A stretch of 64,000 nt of DNA, taken from JBPEWY01 sp052032225 (GTDB lineage Bacteria > Bacteroidota > Bacteroidia > Flavobacteriales > Flavobacteriaceae). The notes beneath the pieces are model-generated. The model did not search any database, was not told the DNA's origin, and saw only the letters and a list, made by a program, of their open reading frames with translations. Every line of letters begins with the position of its first letter. Positions within the stretch are counted from its first letter, which is position 1. Location of the stretch: contig JBPEWY010000066.1 of assembly GCA_052032225.1 (NCBI GenBank), positions 42,993-106,992 on the forward strand. Direction: 5' to 3'. The translations under genes were made by a program, and so were the position numbers. Positions 27,296-37,241 of the stretch are shown here, piece by piece.

Positions 27296-27303
27296 TACCT
27301 TTG
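27296..27303 (+). promoter_or_regulatory. -7 promoter element for era
   Basis: TACCTTTG is a perfect TAnnTTTG ending 17 bases before the era ATG. Confidence 0.55.
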
Positions 27304-27320
27304 TATAAATAAATAAAAGT

Positions 27321-28205
27321 ATGGCGCACAAAGCAGGTTTTGTAAACATCATCGGAAATCCTAACGTAGGTAAATCTACCTTAATGAATGCTTTTGTAGG
27401 AGAGAAACTATCTATTATTACTTCTAAAGCCCAAACTACAAGGCATAGAATTTTAGGAATTGTTAATGGTGATGATTTTCAGGTTGTTTTATCTGATACG
27501 CCCGGAATTATAAAACCGGCTTACGAACTGCAACAATCTATGATGGATTTTGTTAAGTCTGCCTTTGAAGATGCCGATGTGTTGTTGTACATGGTAGAAA
27601 TAGGAGAGAAGCATTTAAAAGACGAAGCCTTTTTTAACAAAATAGTTAATACCAAAATTCCGGTATTGCTACTTATTAATAAAATAGATAAATCTTCTCA
27701 AGAAGTGTTAGAAGAACAGGTTGCGTTCTGGAGAGAAAAAGTACCTAATGCAGAAATATATCCTATTTCTGCTTTAAACAACTTTAATGTACAAGAAGTA
27801 TTTAACAGAATTATAGAGCTGTTACCCGAAGCACCACCTTTTTACCCTAAAGATCAGTTAACCGATAAGCCTGAACGCTTTTTTGTAAATGAAACCATCA
27901 GAGAAAAAATACTACTTAATTACAAAAAAGAAATTCCGTATTCTGTTGAGGTTGTAACCGAATCTTTTGTAGAAGACGATAATATTATTAGAATTCAATC
28001 TGTAATAATTGTAGAGCGCGATAGCCAAAAAGGAATTATTATAGGGCATAAAGGCGAAGCTATAAAAAAAGTTGGTATACAAGCACGTGAAGATTTAGAA
28101 CGTTTTTTTGGCAAAAAAATTCACTTAGAGCTATTTGTTAAGGTAAATAAAAACTGGCGCACTAATCCAAATCAATTACGCAGATTTGGGTATAACTTAA
28201 AATAG
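27321..28205 (+). CDS. era: GTPase Era
   Basis: GTPase that binds 16S rRNA and assists 30S assembly. The G domain has GNPNVGKST (G1), DTPG (G3) and NKID (G4). A C-terminal KH domain carries IIGHKGEAIKKVGIQAREDLE. At 294 residues it is the usual length. It is convergent with the SIMPL gene, with a two-base gap, and about 0.8 kb from der, a linkage often seen in Flavobacteria. Confidence 0.96.
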   Translation: MAHKAGFVNIIGNPNVGKSTLMNAFVGEKLSIITSKAQTTRHRILGIVNGDDFQVVLSDTPGIIKPAYELQQSMMDFVKSAFEDADVLLYMVEIGEKHLKDEAFFNKIVNTKIPVLLLINKIDKSSQEVLEEQVAFWREKVPNAEIYPISALNNFNVQEVFNRIIELLPEAPPFYPKDQLTDKPERFFVNETIREKILLNYKKEIPYSVEVVTESFVEDDNIIRIQSVIIVERDSQKGIIIGHKGEAIKKVGIQAREDLERFFGKKIHLELFVKVNKNWRTNPNQLRRFGYNLK

Positions 28206-28207
28206 CT

Positions 28208-28939
28208 TTAATCTACTTCGTATGTTAATTTCATGGTGATAGAAGCTGTTTTTTCTTTAGCCGAAGTATTGTAAGTGCCACCCCAAGAATACTCTTCGTT
28301 AGAATTTTGACCGGTAATTTGAAAAACGCCCATTTTAGCAGTTAAAACTTCACCGAGTTTCCCACCGGCATTTTCAGCAATTTTTTCGGCTCTTGCTCTG
28401 GCATCTGCTGTAGCTTTAGAAATCATTTCAATTTTTAAATCGGCAAGTTGAGTATAATAATAACGCGGAGGTTGTGAGTAAAACTGAATTCCTTTGTTTA
28501 AAAGTTCGGTAATTTCTCTTGATACGGTTTCTACTTTTTCAACATTTTTAGATTCTACGGTAATAGCTTGAGTAAGCACATAACCTAAAAACTCTTCGCC
28601 CATATATTTACCCTGAGGCGAGTATTTTACACGCGTATTTTTTCTGCTTTGTACCGCGTTAAAAACCAATTCTTCGGGGCTAATACCCTTAGAGGTTAAA
28701 TAATCAGAAATTATTTTTTTGTCGGCTTCTAATCTTTTATAAGCTTCGGTTAAGTTTATACTCTCACTAGAAAAAGATCCTTCCCAAACAATTAAATCCG
28801 AAGTAAAATCTGCTTTTCCCAATCCGGTAACAGCTATTGTGCCATCGGTTTTATTTCTGTTTACAAAAGCATTTCCTAATAAAAAAGCAGCAGCTATAAT
28901 GGCAACGCCAAAAATTAGTGCCGAAGAGGTGTTTTTCAT
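28208..28939 (-). CDS. SIMPL domain (DUF541) periplasmic protein
   Basis: A 243-residue protein with an N-terminal hydrophobic segment (SALIFGVAIIAAAFLLGNAFV, signal anchor or signal peptide) and a SIMPL domain, including the typical ARARAEKIAENAGGKLGEV block. The function of the family is unclear; some members are linked to oxidative stress. I chose the ATG at 28939. A longer frame up to 29035 would run into the der promoter and coding region and lacks a sensible leader. Confidence 0.85.
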   Translation of the reverse strand: MKNTSSALIFGVAIIAAAFLLGNAFVNRNKTDGTIAVTGLGKADFTSDLIVWEGSFSSESINLTEAYKRLEADKKIISDYLTSKGISPEELVFNAVQSRKNTRVKYSPQGKYMGEEFLGYVLTQAITVESKNVEKVETVSREITELLNKGIQFYSQPPRYYYTQLADLKIEMISKATADARARAEKIAENAGGKLGEVLTAKMGVFQITGQNSNEEYSWGGTYNTSAKEKTASITMKLTYEVD

Positions 28940-28989
28940 AGTAAGATTTATTTGAGTAACCAAAATACAACAAATCATAGTCATATCAC

Positions 28990-28997
28990 TATATTTG
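28990..28997 (+). promoter_or_regulatory. -7 promoter element for der
   Basis: TATATTTG is a perfect TAnnTTTG ending 18 bases before the ATG at 29016. An in-frame TTG at 28995 falls inside it and is not a plausible start. Confidence 0.55.
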
Positions 28998-29015
28998 CAT
29001 GAAATTTTAGAATAT

Positions 29016-30320
29016 ATGAGCGCTATAGTAGCCATTGTAGGAAGACCTAATGTTGGAAAATCAACCTTTTTTAATCGATTAATTCAGCGTCGCGAAGCCA
29101 TTGTAGATGCTGTAAGTGGTGTTACCAGAGACAGACACTACGGTAAAAGTGATTGGAATGGGAAAGAGTTTTCTGTGATAGATACCGGTGGCTATGTTGT
29201 TGGTAGCGACGATATTTTTGAAGCTCAAATAGACAAACAAGTTGAGTTAGCTATTGATGAAGCAGATGCCATAATTTTTATGGTAGATGTAGAATCTGGA
29301 ATTACCGGAATGGATGAAGATGTAGCTAACTTATTACGAAAAGTAGATAAGCCTGTTTTTGTGGCTGTAAATAAAGTAGATAATGCTAAGCGAATGGAAG
29401 ATGCCGTTGAGTTTTATTCGCTTGGTTTAGGAGATTATTATACCATTTCTAGTATTAACGGTAGCGGAACCGGAGAACTTTTAGATGCCTTAGTTAAAGT
29501 ACTACCGGAAAAAGAAGCTGATAAAGATGATGAGCTACCAAGGTTTGCAGTTGTAGGAAGGCCAAATGCCGGGAAATCATCTTTTATAAATGCTTTAATT
29601 GGCGAAGAAAGATACATTGTAACAGACATTGCCGGAACCACACGCGATGCTATAGATACTAAATATAACCGATTTGGTTTTGAGTTTTATTTAGTTGATA
29701 CTGCAGGCATTAGAAAAAAATCTAAAGTTAAAGACGATTTAGAGTTTTACTCTGTAATGCGCTCTGTTAGAGCAATAGAACATAGCGATGTTTGTTTATT
29801 AGTGGTAGATGCAACACGCGGTTTTGATGGTCAAGTACAGAATATATTTTGGTTGGCTGTTAGAAATAATAAAGGCATTGTAATTTTAGTAAATAAATGG
29901 GATTTAGTAGAAAAAGATACACATACTACTAAACAATTTGAGCAACAAATCAGGAAAGCTATTGAGCCTTTTACCGATGTGCCTATAGTTTTCATTTCGG
30001 CATTAACTAAACAAAGAGTATATAAAGCTATTGAAACGGCCGTTGCAGTTTATGAAAACAGGAGTCGTAAAGTGCCAACCAGAAAGCTAAATGACGTAAT
30101 GCTCCCTATTATAGAGCATAATCCGCCACCGTCTAATAAAGGAAAATTCATAAAAATTAAGTTTTGTACACAGCTTCCAACACACTATCCTCAATTTGCG
30201 TTTTTTGCTAATTTACCTCAGTATGTAAAAGAGCCTTATAAACGCTTTTTAGAGAATAAATTAAGGGAAAACTTTAATTTTAACGGGGTGCCTATTACAA
30301 TATATATGCGCAAAAAATAG
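29016..30320 (+). CDS. der: GTPase Der (EngA)
   Basis: Double-GTPase needed for 50S subunit maturation. The first G domain has GRPNVGKST, DTGG and NKVD. The second has GRPNAGKSS, DTAG and NKWD. A C-terminal KH-like domain follows (residues about 345-434). With the ATG at 29016 the protein has 434 residues, the normal size, and starts directly with the first G domain (MSAIVAIVGRPNVGKS). Confidence 0.96.
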   Translation: MSAIVAIVGRPNVGKSTFFNRLIQRREAIVDAVSGVTRDRHYGKSDWNGKEFSVIDTGGYVVGSDDIFEAQIDKQVELAIDEADAIIFMVDVESGITGMDEDVANLLRKVDKPVFVAVNKVDNAKRMEDAVEFYSLGLGDYYTISSINGSGTGELLDALVKVLPEKEADKDDELPRFAVVGRPNAGKSSFINALIGEERYIVTDIAGTTRDAIDTKYNRFGFEFYLVDTAGIRKKSKVKDDLEFYSVMRSVRAIEHSDVCLLVVDATRGFDGQVQNIFWLAVRNNKGIVILVNKWDLVEKDTHTTKQFEQQIRKAIEPFTDVPIVFISALTKQRVYKAIETAVAVYENRSRKVPTRKLNDVMLPIIEHNPPPSNKGKFIKIKFCTQLPTHYPQFAFFANLPQYVKEPYKRFLENKLRENFNFNGVPITIYMRKK

Positions 30321-30369
30321 CTTAAAGAAGTTATTTTTATAAGCAAAAAAGGCTGATTTAAATTAATCC

Positions 30370-31197
30370 TTACCAGCTTCCTCCGGCACCACCGCCACTA
30401 AAGCCACCACCTCCGAAGCCACCGCCAAAACCTCCGCCAAAACTACCGCCTCCGGACCCAAAACCGCCACCCGAAGAGCCTCCGAAACCTCCTTTACCCA
30501 TGTTGCTTAATATTATAATATCCATTAAATCTAATCCGGACGATCTATGTCCTCTGTTGCCACCACCGCGCTTGTTGTTAGAAAGAATTATAATGATTAT
30601 AAAAAATATAATTATGGGTAATAAAGCAGCAAAAGGGAAGCCGTTGTTGTTAGAGTTAAAGTTTCTATCTTCTTTGTATTTTCCGGCTAAAACAGCAATA
30701 ATTGCATCGGTACCTTTGTCTAAACCTCTGTAATAACTACCTGCTTTAAACTCCGGTATTATAACGTTTCTGGTAATTTCTCCAACAGTTCCGGCAGTTA
30801 GCCTATCTTCTACACCATAGCCGGGAGAAATCCAAATTTTGCGTTCTTTTTCGGCTAATAAAATAAAAACTCCATTGTCTTTATCTGCTTGCCCAACACC
30901 CCATTTATGAGCCCAACGCGGAGTTAAAAGTCCAATGTTTTCTCCTTGTAATGAGGGGATGGTTACAACTACAATTTGTGTAGAAGTAGTATCTGCATAC
31001 GAAATTAATTTGCGTTTTAAAGTTTGCTCTTCTTGCTCTGCTAGTAAATCAGCGTAATCGTAAACACTAGTTTGCTGCTTGGGTGCAGGCGGAATATTAA
31101 ATTGGGCAGTAATGGTATTGCTTACAAGCAATAAACCTGCTGTAAGCACCCATAATATGTGTTTGTTTGTAGCGTGTTTACCCTTTAGAAATTGCAT
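30370..31197 (-). CDS. TPM domain membrane protein with Gly/Ser-rich tail (YgcG-like)
   Basis: A 275-residue protein with an N-terminal signal segment (LWVLTAGLLLVSNTITAQ), a TPM domain (residues about 35-160, with QIVVVTIPSLQGENIG and the PGYGVEDRLTAG motif), a transmembrane helix near 190-208, and a C-terminal stretch of Gly, Phe and Ser repeats. The low-complexity tail is usual for this family. I chose the start at 31197, which gives a normal signal peptide and overlaps the upstream gene by 20 bases. It is the last gene of a LemA-TPM-TPM operon. Confidence 0.85.
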   Translation of the reverse strand: MQFLKGKHATNKHILWVLTAGLLLVSNTITAQFNIPPAPKQQTSVYDYADLLAEQEEQTLKRKLISYADTTSTQIVVVTIPSLQGENIGLLTPRWAHKWGVGQADKDNGVFILLAEKERKIWISPGYGVEDRLTAGTVGEITRNVIIPEFKAGSYYRGLDKGTDAIIAVLAGKYKEDRNFNSNNNGFPFAALLPIIIFFIIIIILSNNKRGGGNRGHRSSGLDLMDIIILSNMGKGGFGGSSGGGFGSGGGSFGGGFGGGFGGGGFSGGGAGGSW

Positions 31198-31615
31198 CAG
31201 AAAGTTCGTTTGTGTCGTTATGATCCCAAGGAAAATGTTCTTGCAATTCTTTTCCGGCAAGTAATATGCCTTCTACAAGGCCTTGTTTATATTGTCCTTT
31301 TTTAAAATAAGATGCTATTAAATCTCTTGTAGCATTCCAAAATCCTTCTGGCACTACTCTGTCTATACCTTTATCACCACAAATAGCAAAAGTATGGTCT
31401 TTAACGGCAACGTAAATTAGCACGCCATTTTCTTCTTTGGTGTTGTCCATTTTTAATAAATGAAACACTTCTTTGGCTCTTTCAAACGGATCTTTACCGG
31501 TACCGGCTTCTATGTGAACTCTTATTTCGCCAGAAGTATATTTTTCTGCTTTTCTAATAGCATCTATAATTTCTTGCTCTTCTTGCGGAGATAAAAAGTT
31601 TTCGGCAACAGACAT
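31178..31615 (-). CDS. TPM domain protein
   Basis: A 145-residue soluble TPM domain protein with EIRVHIE, KEENGVLIYVAVKDHTFAICGDKGID and the VVPEGFW segment. It has no signal peptide, so it is probably cytoplasmic or membrane-associated through partners. It lies four bases after lemA and overlaps the second TPM gene. The three-gene set is widely conserved but its role is not established; links to envelope stress and photosystem repair come from other phyla. Confidence 0.85.
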   Translation of the reverse strand: MSVAENFLSPQEEQEIIDAIRKAEKYTSGEIRVHIEAGTGKDPFERAKEVFHLLKMDNTKEENGVLIYVAVKDHTFAICGDKGIDRVVPEGFWNATRDLIASYFKKGQYKQGLVEGILLAGKELQEHFPWDHNDTNELSDAISKG

Positions 31616-31619
31616 TTGT

Positions 31620-32219
31620 TTAGTTAAAGTTAAAATCTACTTCAACAGGTTTTTCTGCTCCTGCTTCTGCATCAAAATACGGTTTGGCATCAAAACCAAA
31701 CCATCCGGCTAAAATAGAGTTAGGGAATGTTTTAATATGTTCGTTATAGGGTTTAATGGCTTCGTTAAATCTTACACGAGCAGTTTGAATGGTATTTTCT
31801 GTACTCGTTAGCTCATCTTGAAGCTTTAAAAAGTTCTGATTTGCTTTTAAATCAGGGTAGCGCTCAACAGCAACTAACAATCTAGATAAGGCTCCACTTA
31901 ACCCACCCTGAACTTCGTTAAATTGCTTAAGTTGCTCTGGAGTAATGTTGGCAGGATCAATAGTTGTTTGTGTTGCTTTTGCACGAGCCTCTATAACTTC
32001 TCTTAAAGTGGTTCGTTCAAAATCTGCAGCACCTTGCACAGTTTTTACTAAGTTTCCTATTAAATCGTTTCTACGCTGGTAAGCAGTTTGTACATTACCC
32101 CAAGCTTCAGAAACATTTTCGTTTAATCTAACAGCCGTGTTATTAAACGATACGCCCCAACGGTATAAGCCAATAACAATAAGGGCAAGAATAATAACAG
32201 GAATTAACCACTTTTTCAT
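31620..32219 (-). CDS. lemA: LemA family protein
   Basis: A 199-residue protein with an N-terminal membrane anchor (IPVIILALIVIGLYRW) followed by a helical domain with VSEAWGNVQTAYQRRNDLIGNLV, a hallmark of LemA, and ERYPDLKANQNFLKLQDELTSTENTI. Function is unknown; it is often encoded with TPM proteins, as here. It is preceded by the merR gene after 21 bases. Confidence 0.92.
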   Translation of the reverse strand: MKKWLIPVIILALIVIGLYRWGVSFNNTAVRLNENVSEAWGNVQTAYQRRNDLIGNLVKTVQGAADFERTTLREVIEARAKATQTTIDPANITPEQLKQFNEVQGGLSGALSRLLVAVERYPDLKANQNFLKLQDELTSTENTIQTARVRFNEAIKPYNEHIKTFPNSILAGWFGFDAKPYFDAEAGAEKPVEVDFNFN

Positions 32220-32240
32220 AATTTTTTGTTTTTAGTTAGG

Positions 32241-32570
32241 TTAGAGTTGTTCTTTTATTTTTAAAAGCTCTGTTTTTATATATTCTAATTTACGAATTAT
32301 CTCAAAATTTGAGAGCACCTTTTTTTTCTCTTCTTTTAAATGAATTTTAGCGCCTTCTAACGTAAAACCACGCTCTTTTACTAAATGATAAATTAACTGA
32401 AGGTTTTTTACATCGTCTGGTGTAAACTTACGGTTTCCTTTAGCGTTTTTTTTGGGTTGTAAAATATCAAATTCTTTTTCCCAAAACCGTATTAAAGAGG
32501 TGTTAACACCAAAAGCTTTGGCAACTTCGCCAATACTGTAATACCGCTTTTCTGGTAAGTTTACGTGCAT
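32241..32570 (-). CDS. MerR family transcriptional regulator
   Basis: A 109-residue regulator with a single MerR helix-turn-helix (YYSIGEVAKAFGVNTSLIRFWEKEFDIL) and the RKFTPDDVKNLQLIYHLVKERGFTLEGAK continuation. The C-terminal part is a short helix, and there is no metal- or drug-binding domain. The start overlaps the stop of the M23 gene by one base. Its targets are unknown; in many Bacteroidota it sits next to this peptidase gene. Confidence 0.88.
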   Translation of the reverse strand: MHVNLPEKRYYSIGEVAKAFGVNTSLIRFWEKEFDILQPKKNAKGNRKFTPDDVKNLQLIYHLVKERGFTLEGAKIHLKEEKKKVLSNFEIIRKLEYIKTELLKIKEQL

Positions 32571-33547
32571 TAATCTAACGATTGGTTTTCTTGCGATGCT
32601 GCTTTTAGTAATGCTTCAAACTCTTCGGCAGATAAACTACCGTAATAGAAGTTAATTGGGTTTATGCGCTCTCCATCTTTAAAAACTTCGTAGTGCAGAT
32701 GTGGTGCTTGAGAACGACCGGTGCTGCCTACAAACCCAATAATATCTCCACGCTTAACACGTTGCCCTCGTTTAACATTATACTTGCTTAAATGTGCATA
32801 TAGTGTTACGTAGCCATAACCGTGGTCTATTCTAATATGTCTTCCGTAACCGGCAGAACCGTTGTCTGCTCTGGTTACAACACCATCTCCGGTAGCATAC
32901 ACAGGAGTGCCTCTTGGTGCTGTAAAATCCATTCCGTAGTGAAATTTTCTAACCTTGGTAAATGGGTCAGAGCGCCATCCGTATCCTGAGGCCATTCGGG
33001 TTAAATCTTCATTACTTACTGGTTGTATTGCCGGAATTGCAGCCAAAAGTTTTTCCTTTTCTTTGGCTAATTTAGCAATCTCATCTAGCGATTTAGATTG
33101 CACCACCATTTGTTTTTGTAGCACGTCCATTCGTTTTAACGTACTAATTATCATCTCAGAGTTATTAAAACCCTCAAGTTCTTTATATCTGTTTATACCA
33201 CCAAAACCAGCTCTACGTTGCTCTTCAGGTATTGGATTTGCTTCAAAATAAAGTCTGTAAATATTGTTGTCGCGCTCTTCTATATTAGCTAATACCTCTT
33301 CTAATTGCGACATTTTTTTGTTAAGCAACTCAAACTGTAGTTCGTAATTTTTTAGTTCTCGTTGCAAAGCAAGTTCTTTTGGGGTGTTAAAAAAACTGCT
33401 ATTAAGTAAACCAACTAACATTAACCCACCAAACAATGCAGATGCCAATAGAAACAGTAAAAAGTTTCTAATTTTTTTAGACTTTTTGGGTTCTATCTTT
33501 CTATACGAAAGCGTCTCAGGGTCGTAATAATATTTTACCTTAGACAT
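32570..33547 (-). CDS. M23 family metallopeptidase (peptidoglycan hydrolase)
   Basis: A 325-residue membrane-anchored LytM-type endopeptidase. A transmembrane helix lies at residues about 27-47, followed by a coiled coil (about 55-175) and the M23 domain. Zinc ligands are visible as HYGMD (HxxxD) and HLHYEV (HxH), so the enzyme looks active. It probably cuts peptide cross-links of the cell wall. It heads an operon M23-merR-lemA-TPM-TPM and is divergent from alaS. Confidence 0.92.
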   Translation of the reverse strand: MSKVKYYYDPETLSYRKIEPKKSKKIRNFLLFLLASALFGGLMLVGLLNSSFFNTPKELALQRELKNYELQFELLNKKMSQLEEVLANIEERDNNIYRLYFEANPIPEEQRRAGFGGINRYKELEGFNNSEMIISTLKRMDVLQKQMVVQSKSLDEIAKLAKEKEKLLAAIPAIQPVSNEDLTRMASGYGWRSDPFTKVRKFHYGMDFTAPRGTPVYATGDGVVTRADNGSAGYGRHIRIDHGYGYVTLYAHLSKYNVKRGQRVKRGDIIGFVGSTGRSQAPHLHYEVFKDGERINPINFYYGSLSAEEFEALLKAASQENQSLD

Positions 33548-33664
33548 TGGTTTAAATGTACTATTTTTGCAGTTTTAAAACGATAGTTGTTTTCAATGGG
33601 AAACGAACAAAGATAAAAATTGTTTTACACATACTATTAAATTTATAAAAAGGTTAAGATTTTC

Positions 33665-36277
33665 ATGAAATCTCAAGAAATACGCGCTAAGTTTTTGCAG
33701 TTTTTTGAAAGTAAAAAACATGCAATTGTACCATCGGCTCCAATGGTAATTAAAGACGATCCTACCTTAATGTTTACCAATGCCGGAATGAACCAATTTA
33801 AAGAGTTTTTTCTTGGGAATAAAACACCCAAACATACTCGCGTTGCAGATACTCAAAAATGTTTGCGTGTTTCTGGAAAGCATAACGATTTAGAAGAGGT
33901 TGGGCATGATACCTATCATCATACCATGTTCGAAATGCTGGGTAACTGGAGTTTTGGAGATTACTTTAAAGAAGAAGCAATTGCTTGGGCATGGGAGCTT
34001 TTAACCGAAGTGTTTAAAATAGATAAAGACATATTGTACGTTACCATTTTTGAAGGCGATAAAGAAGATGGTTTAGCGAAAGATACAGAAGCCTATAATT
34101 TCTGGAAAAAACATATAGCAGAAGACAGGATCTTGCTGGGCAACAAAAAAGATAACTTTTGGGAAATGGGAGATCAAGGTCCGTGTGGCCCATGCTCAGA
34201 GATTCATGTAGATATCAGGCCGGAAGAAGAACGGAAAAAAATTCCTGGTAAAGATTTGGTAAATAAAGATCATCCGCTGGTTGTAGAAATCTGGAACTTG
34301 GTATTTATGCAATACAACCGCAAGGCAGATGGATCTCTAGAAAAATTACCTGAGCAACATGTAGATACCGGTATGGGCTTTGAACGCTTGTGTATGGTTT
34401 TACAGGGCGTAAAAAGTAATTACGATACGGATGTTTTTACACCTTTAATTAAAGAGATAGAAACAATTACCGGTAGCCAATACGGCAAAGAAGAAAAAAC
34501 AGATATAGCTATTCGTGTAATTGCAGACCACATTAGAGCCGTTGCTTTTGCCATTGCAGATGGGCAGTTGCCAAGTAATAACGGTGCTGGGTATGTAATT
34601 AGAAGAATTTTACGAAGAGCTATCAGATACGGGTTTACATTTTTGCAGCAAAAAGAGCCGTTTATTTATAAATTGGTCCAAACGCTCAGTAATCAAATGA
34701 GCGAAGCCTTCCCTGAAATTAAAGCTCAAAAAACACTTTGTGAAAATGTAATTAAAGAAGAAGAGCATTCTTTTTTAAAAACATTAGACCAAGGTTTGTT
34801 ATTGCTTGAAAATGTTATTCAATCAAGTGATAGCAAGATTATTTCAGGAAAAAAAGCTTTTGAACTGTACGATACGTATGGTTTCCCGATAGATTTAACT
34901 GCACTAATTTTACGTGAAAGAGGGTATAGCTTAAATGAAGAAGAATTTAATGTCGAGATGGAAAAGCAAAAGTCAAGATCTCGTGCAGCCGGAGAGGTGT
35001 CAGCAGAAGATTGGGTTGAGCTTTTAGATGATGACGAAGAAGAATTTATTGGGTACGATGCCTTAACAACACAAATAAAAATCACCAAATACAGAAAGGT
35101 TAAAAGTAAAAAAGAAGGAGAGCTTTATCAGTTAGTATTTAATATAACTCCGTTTTATCCAGAAGGTGGGGGACAAATAGGAGATAGAGGGTATTTAGAA
35201 GCTTCAAACGGGGAGGTTATACATATTTTAGATACTAAAAAAGAAAACAATCAAATTATACATATTACTAAAAATTTACCCTCTCACATAACAGATACTT
35301 TTAAAGCTGTAGTAGATAAAAATTTAAGAAGCAAAACAGCTGCTAATCATACTGCTACACATTTATTGCACCAGGCTTTAAGAACCGTTTTAGGCGAACA
35401 TGTAGAGCAAAAAGGAAGTTTAGTGCATTACGATTATTTACGTTTTGATTTTTCTCACTTTGCTAAAGTAACCAACGAAGAGCTTAAACAGGTAGAAGAT
35501 TTTGTTAATGCCAGAATTAAAGAGCAATTACCGTTAGCTGAAAACAGAAACATACCATTTAACGAGGCCGTTGCAAATGGAGCAATTGCTTTATTTGGGG
35601 AAAAATATGGCGATACCGTTAGGACCATTCAGTTTGGTAAAAGCGTAGAGCTTTGCGGTGGTACTCACGTACAAAATACAGCAGACATCTGGCATTTTGT
35701 AATAAAATCTGAGAGTGCTATTGCAGCAGGAGTACGTAGAATTGAAGCTATAACCGGAGAGGCTGCTAAAGATTATTTTACAGCTCAAGTACAAGAGTAT
35801 AATGAGGTTAAAGCCTTATTAAAAAACCCAAAAGATGCGCTTAAAGCAATTGCTAACTTACAGGAAGAAAATGCAGCACTAAAAAAACAAGTAGAACAAT
35901 TGCTTAAAGACAAAGCTAAAAACTTAAAAACCGAGTTAAAACATAAACTACAAGAACTTAATGGTGTACAGTTTTTAGCTACTGAAGTAGATTTAGACCA
36001 AGCCGGGATTAAAAACTTAGCTTTTGAGCTTGGCGGAGAGCACAACAACTTATTTTTACTATTTGCAACTGCTACCAACGGCAAAGCAATGCTTACTTGT
36101 TATATTTCTAAAGAATTGGTTGCAGAAAAAGGATTAGATGCCGGTAAGATAGTTAGAGAGCTTGGTAAGCTAATACATGGAGGTGGTGGCGGACAACCAT
36201 TTTTTGCAACAGCAGGAGGAAAAAATCCTGAAGGTATTGCAGAAGCTTTAGAAAAAGCCAAAAGTTACATTGTTTAA
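33665..36277 (+). CDS. alaS: alanine-tRNA ligase
   Basis: Class II synthetase charging tRNA-Ala. The N-terminal catalytic core starts with EIRAKFLQFFESKKHAIVPSAPM. The editing domain has HTATHLLHQAL and CGGTHV, and the C-terminal C-Ala domain ends with LGKLIHGGGGGQPFFATAGG. At 870 residues it is complete. A TATTTTTG element at 33562-33569 could serve it, giving a leader of nearly 90 bases. Confidence 0.97.
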   Translation: MKSQEIRAKFLQFFESKKHAIVPSAPMVIKDDPTLMFTNAGMNQFKEFFLGNKTPKHTRVADTQKCLRVSGKHNDLEEVGHDTYHHTMFEMLGNWSFGDYFKEEAIAWAWELLTEVFKIDKDILYVTIFEGDKEDGLAKDTEAYNFWKKHIAEDRILLGNKKDNFWEMGDQGPCGPCSEIHVDIRPEEERKKIPGKDLVNKDHPLVVEIWNLVFMQYNRKADGSLEKLPEQHVDTGMGFERLCMVLQGVKSNYDTDVFTPLIKEIETITGSQYGKEEKTDIAIRVIADHIRAVAFAIADGQLPSNNGAGYVIRRILRRAIRYGFTFLQQKEPFIYKLVQTLSNQMSEAFPEIKAQKTLCENVIKEEEHSFLKTLDQGLLLLENVIQSSDSKIISGKKAFELYDTYGFPIDLTALILRERGYSLNEEEFNVEMEKQKSRSRAAGEVSAEDWVELLDDDEEEFIGYDALTTQIKITKYRKVKSKKEGELYQLVFNITPFYPEGGGQIGDRGYLEASNGEVIHILDTKKENNQIIHITKNLPSHITDTFKAVVDKNLRSKTAANHTATHLLHQALRTVLGEHVEQKGSLVHYDYLRFDFSHFAKVTNEELKQVEDFVNARIKEQLPLAENRNIPFNEAVANGAIALFGEKYGDTVRTIQFGKSVELCGGTHVQNTADIWHFVIKSESAIAAGVRRIEAITGEAAKDYFTAQVQEYNEVKALLKNPKDALKAIANLQEENAALKKQVEQLLKDKAKNLKTELKHKLQELNGVQFLATEVDLDQAGIKNLAFELGGEHNNLFLLFATATNGKAMLTCYISKELVAEKGLDAGKIVRELGKLIHGGGGGQPFFATAGGKNPEGIAEALEKAKSYIV

Positions 36278-36290
36278 TTAATATGATATT

Positions 36291-37241
36291 GTGAAATTAA
36301 CAACACAGATACCTTTACAAAAGCAAACTCATAATACAATAAGTTACGAGTCTAAATTGCTGTTGTTAGGGTCTTGTTTTGTTGAAAATATTGGGGCTAA
36401 GCTTCAATATTACAAGTTTCAATGTACAATCAATCCGTTTGGGATTTTATTTCATCCTGTAGCAATTAAAAATTTTGTAGAACGTGCTGTTAATTTAGAT
36501 TGGTATGCTGCAAACAATGTTTTTTACCATGAAGATTTGTGGCACTGTTTTGATGCTCATTCTAAACTTAGCGCTAATACGCAAGAAGAGGTATTAGCTA
36601 CTTTAAACAAAAATCTTGAAACCACCAATATGGTGCTAAACCAAGCTACACATGTTGTGTTAACGTTGGGTACCTCTTGGGTTTATAGATATATTGAATC
36701 TGATGCTATTGTAGCTAATTGCCATAAAGTTCCACAAAAAAAATTCTTGAAAGAGTTGTTGCCGGTTGCATCAATAACAGATGCATTACAAGATATTTTG
36801 GTGCTTTTAAAGAGTGTAAACCCCAAAATCACAGTAATTTTTACGGTATCTCCTGTTAGGCATTTAAAAGATGGTTTTGTAGAGAATAATGTAAGTAAAG
36901 CACATTTAATAAGTGCTGTAAACAGCGTGGTTTCTGAACGAGAAAGGGTTTATTATTTTCCTTCGTACGAATTAATGATGGATGAGCTAAGAGATTACAG
37001 GTTTTACGAAGCAGACATGATACATCCAAGCCAAATAGCAATAGATTACATTTGGGAAAAATTTAAAAAAGTATGGATAAACGATAATGCTCTATCAACA
37101 CTAAATCAAGTAGAGTCTATACAAAAAGCATTGTCGCACAAACCCTTTAATGAATCTTCAGAAGCACATAAAAAATTTAAAAACAGACTTCAAGAGCAAA
37201 TTAAAACCATACAAGCGCACTATCCGTTTATAGAGTTTTAG
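36291..37241 (+). CDS. GSCFA domain protein
   Basis: A 316-residue protein whose N-terminal motif LLLGSCFVENIG defines the GSCFA family, related to SGNH/GDSL hydrolases. A possible C-terminal Asp-His part is ADMIHPS. The substrate is unknown. The start is GTG at 36291; the ATG seven bases upstream is out of frame and stops at once. It lies 13 bases after alaS and overlaps the convergent rhodanese gene by four bases. Confidence 0.85.
   Translation: MKLTTQIPLQKQTHNTISYESKLLLLGSCFVENIGAKLQYYKFQCTINPFGILFHPVAIKNFVERAVNLDWYAANNVFYHEDLWHCFDAHSKLSANTQEEVLATLNKNLETTNMVLNQATHVVLTLGTSWVYRYIESDAIVANCHKVPQKKFLKELLPVASITDALQDILVLLKSVNPKITVIFTVSPVRHLKDGFVENNVSKAHLISAVNSVVSERERVYYFPSYELMMDELRDYRFYEADMIHPSQIAIDYIWEKFKKVWINDNALSTLNQVESIQKALSHKPFNESSEAHKKFKNRLQEQIKTIQAHYPFIEF

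Noticed and set aside
30500..30733. Plus-strand ORF opposite the glycine-rich TPM gene
   Set aside because: Pro/Leu-rich composition is just the complement of the Gly-rich tail and membrane helix of the TPM protein.
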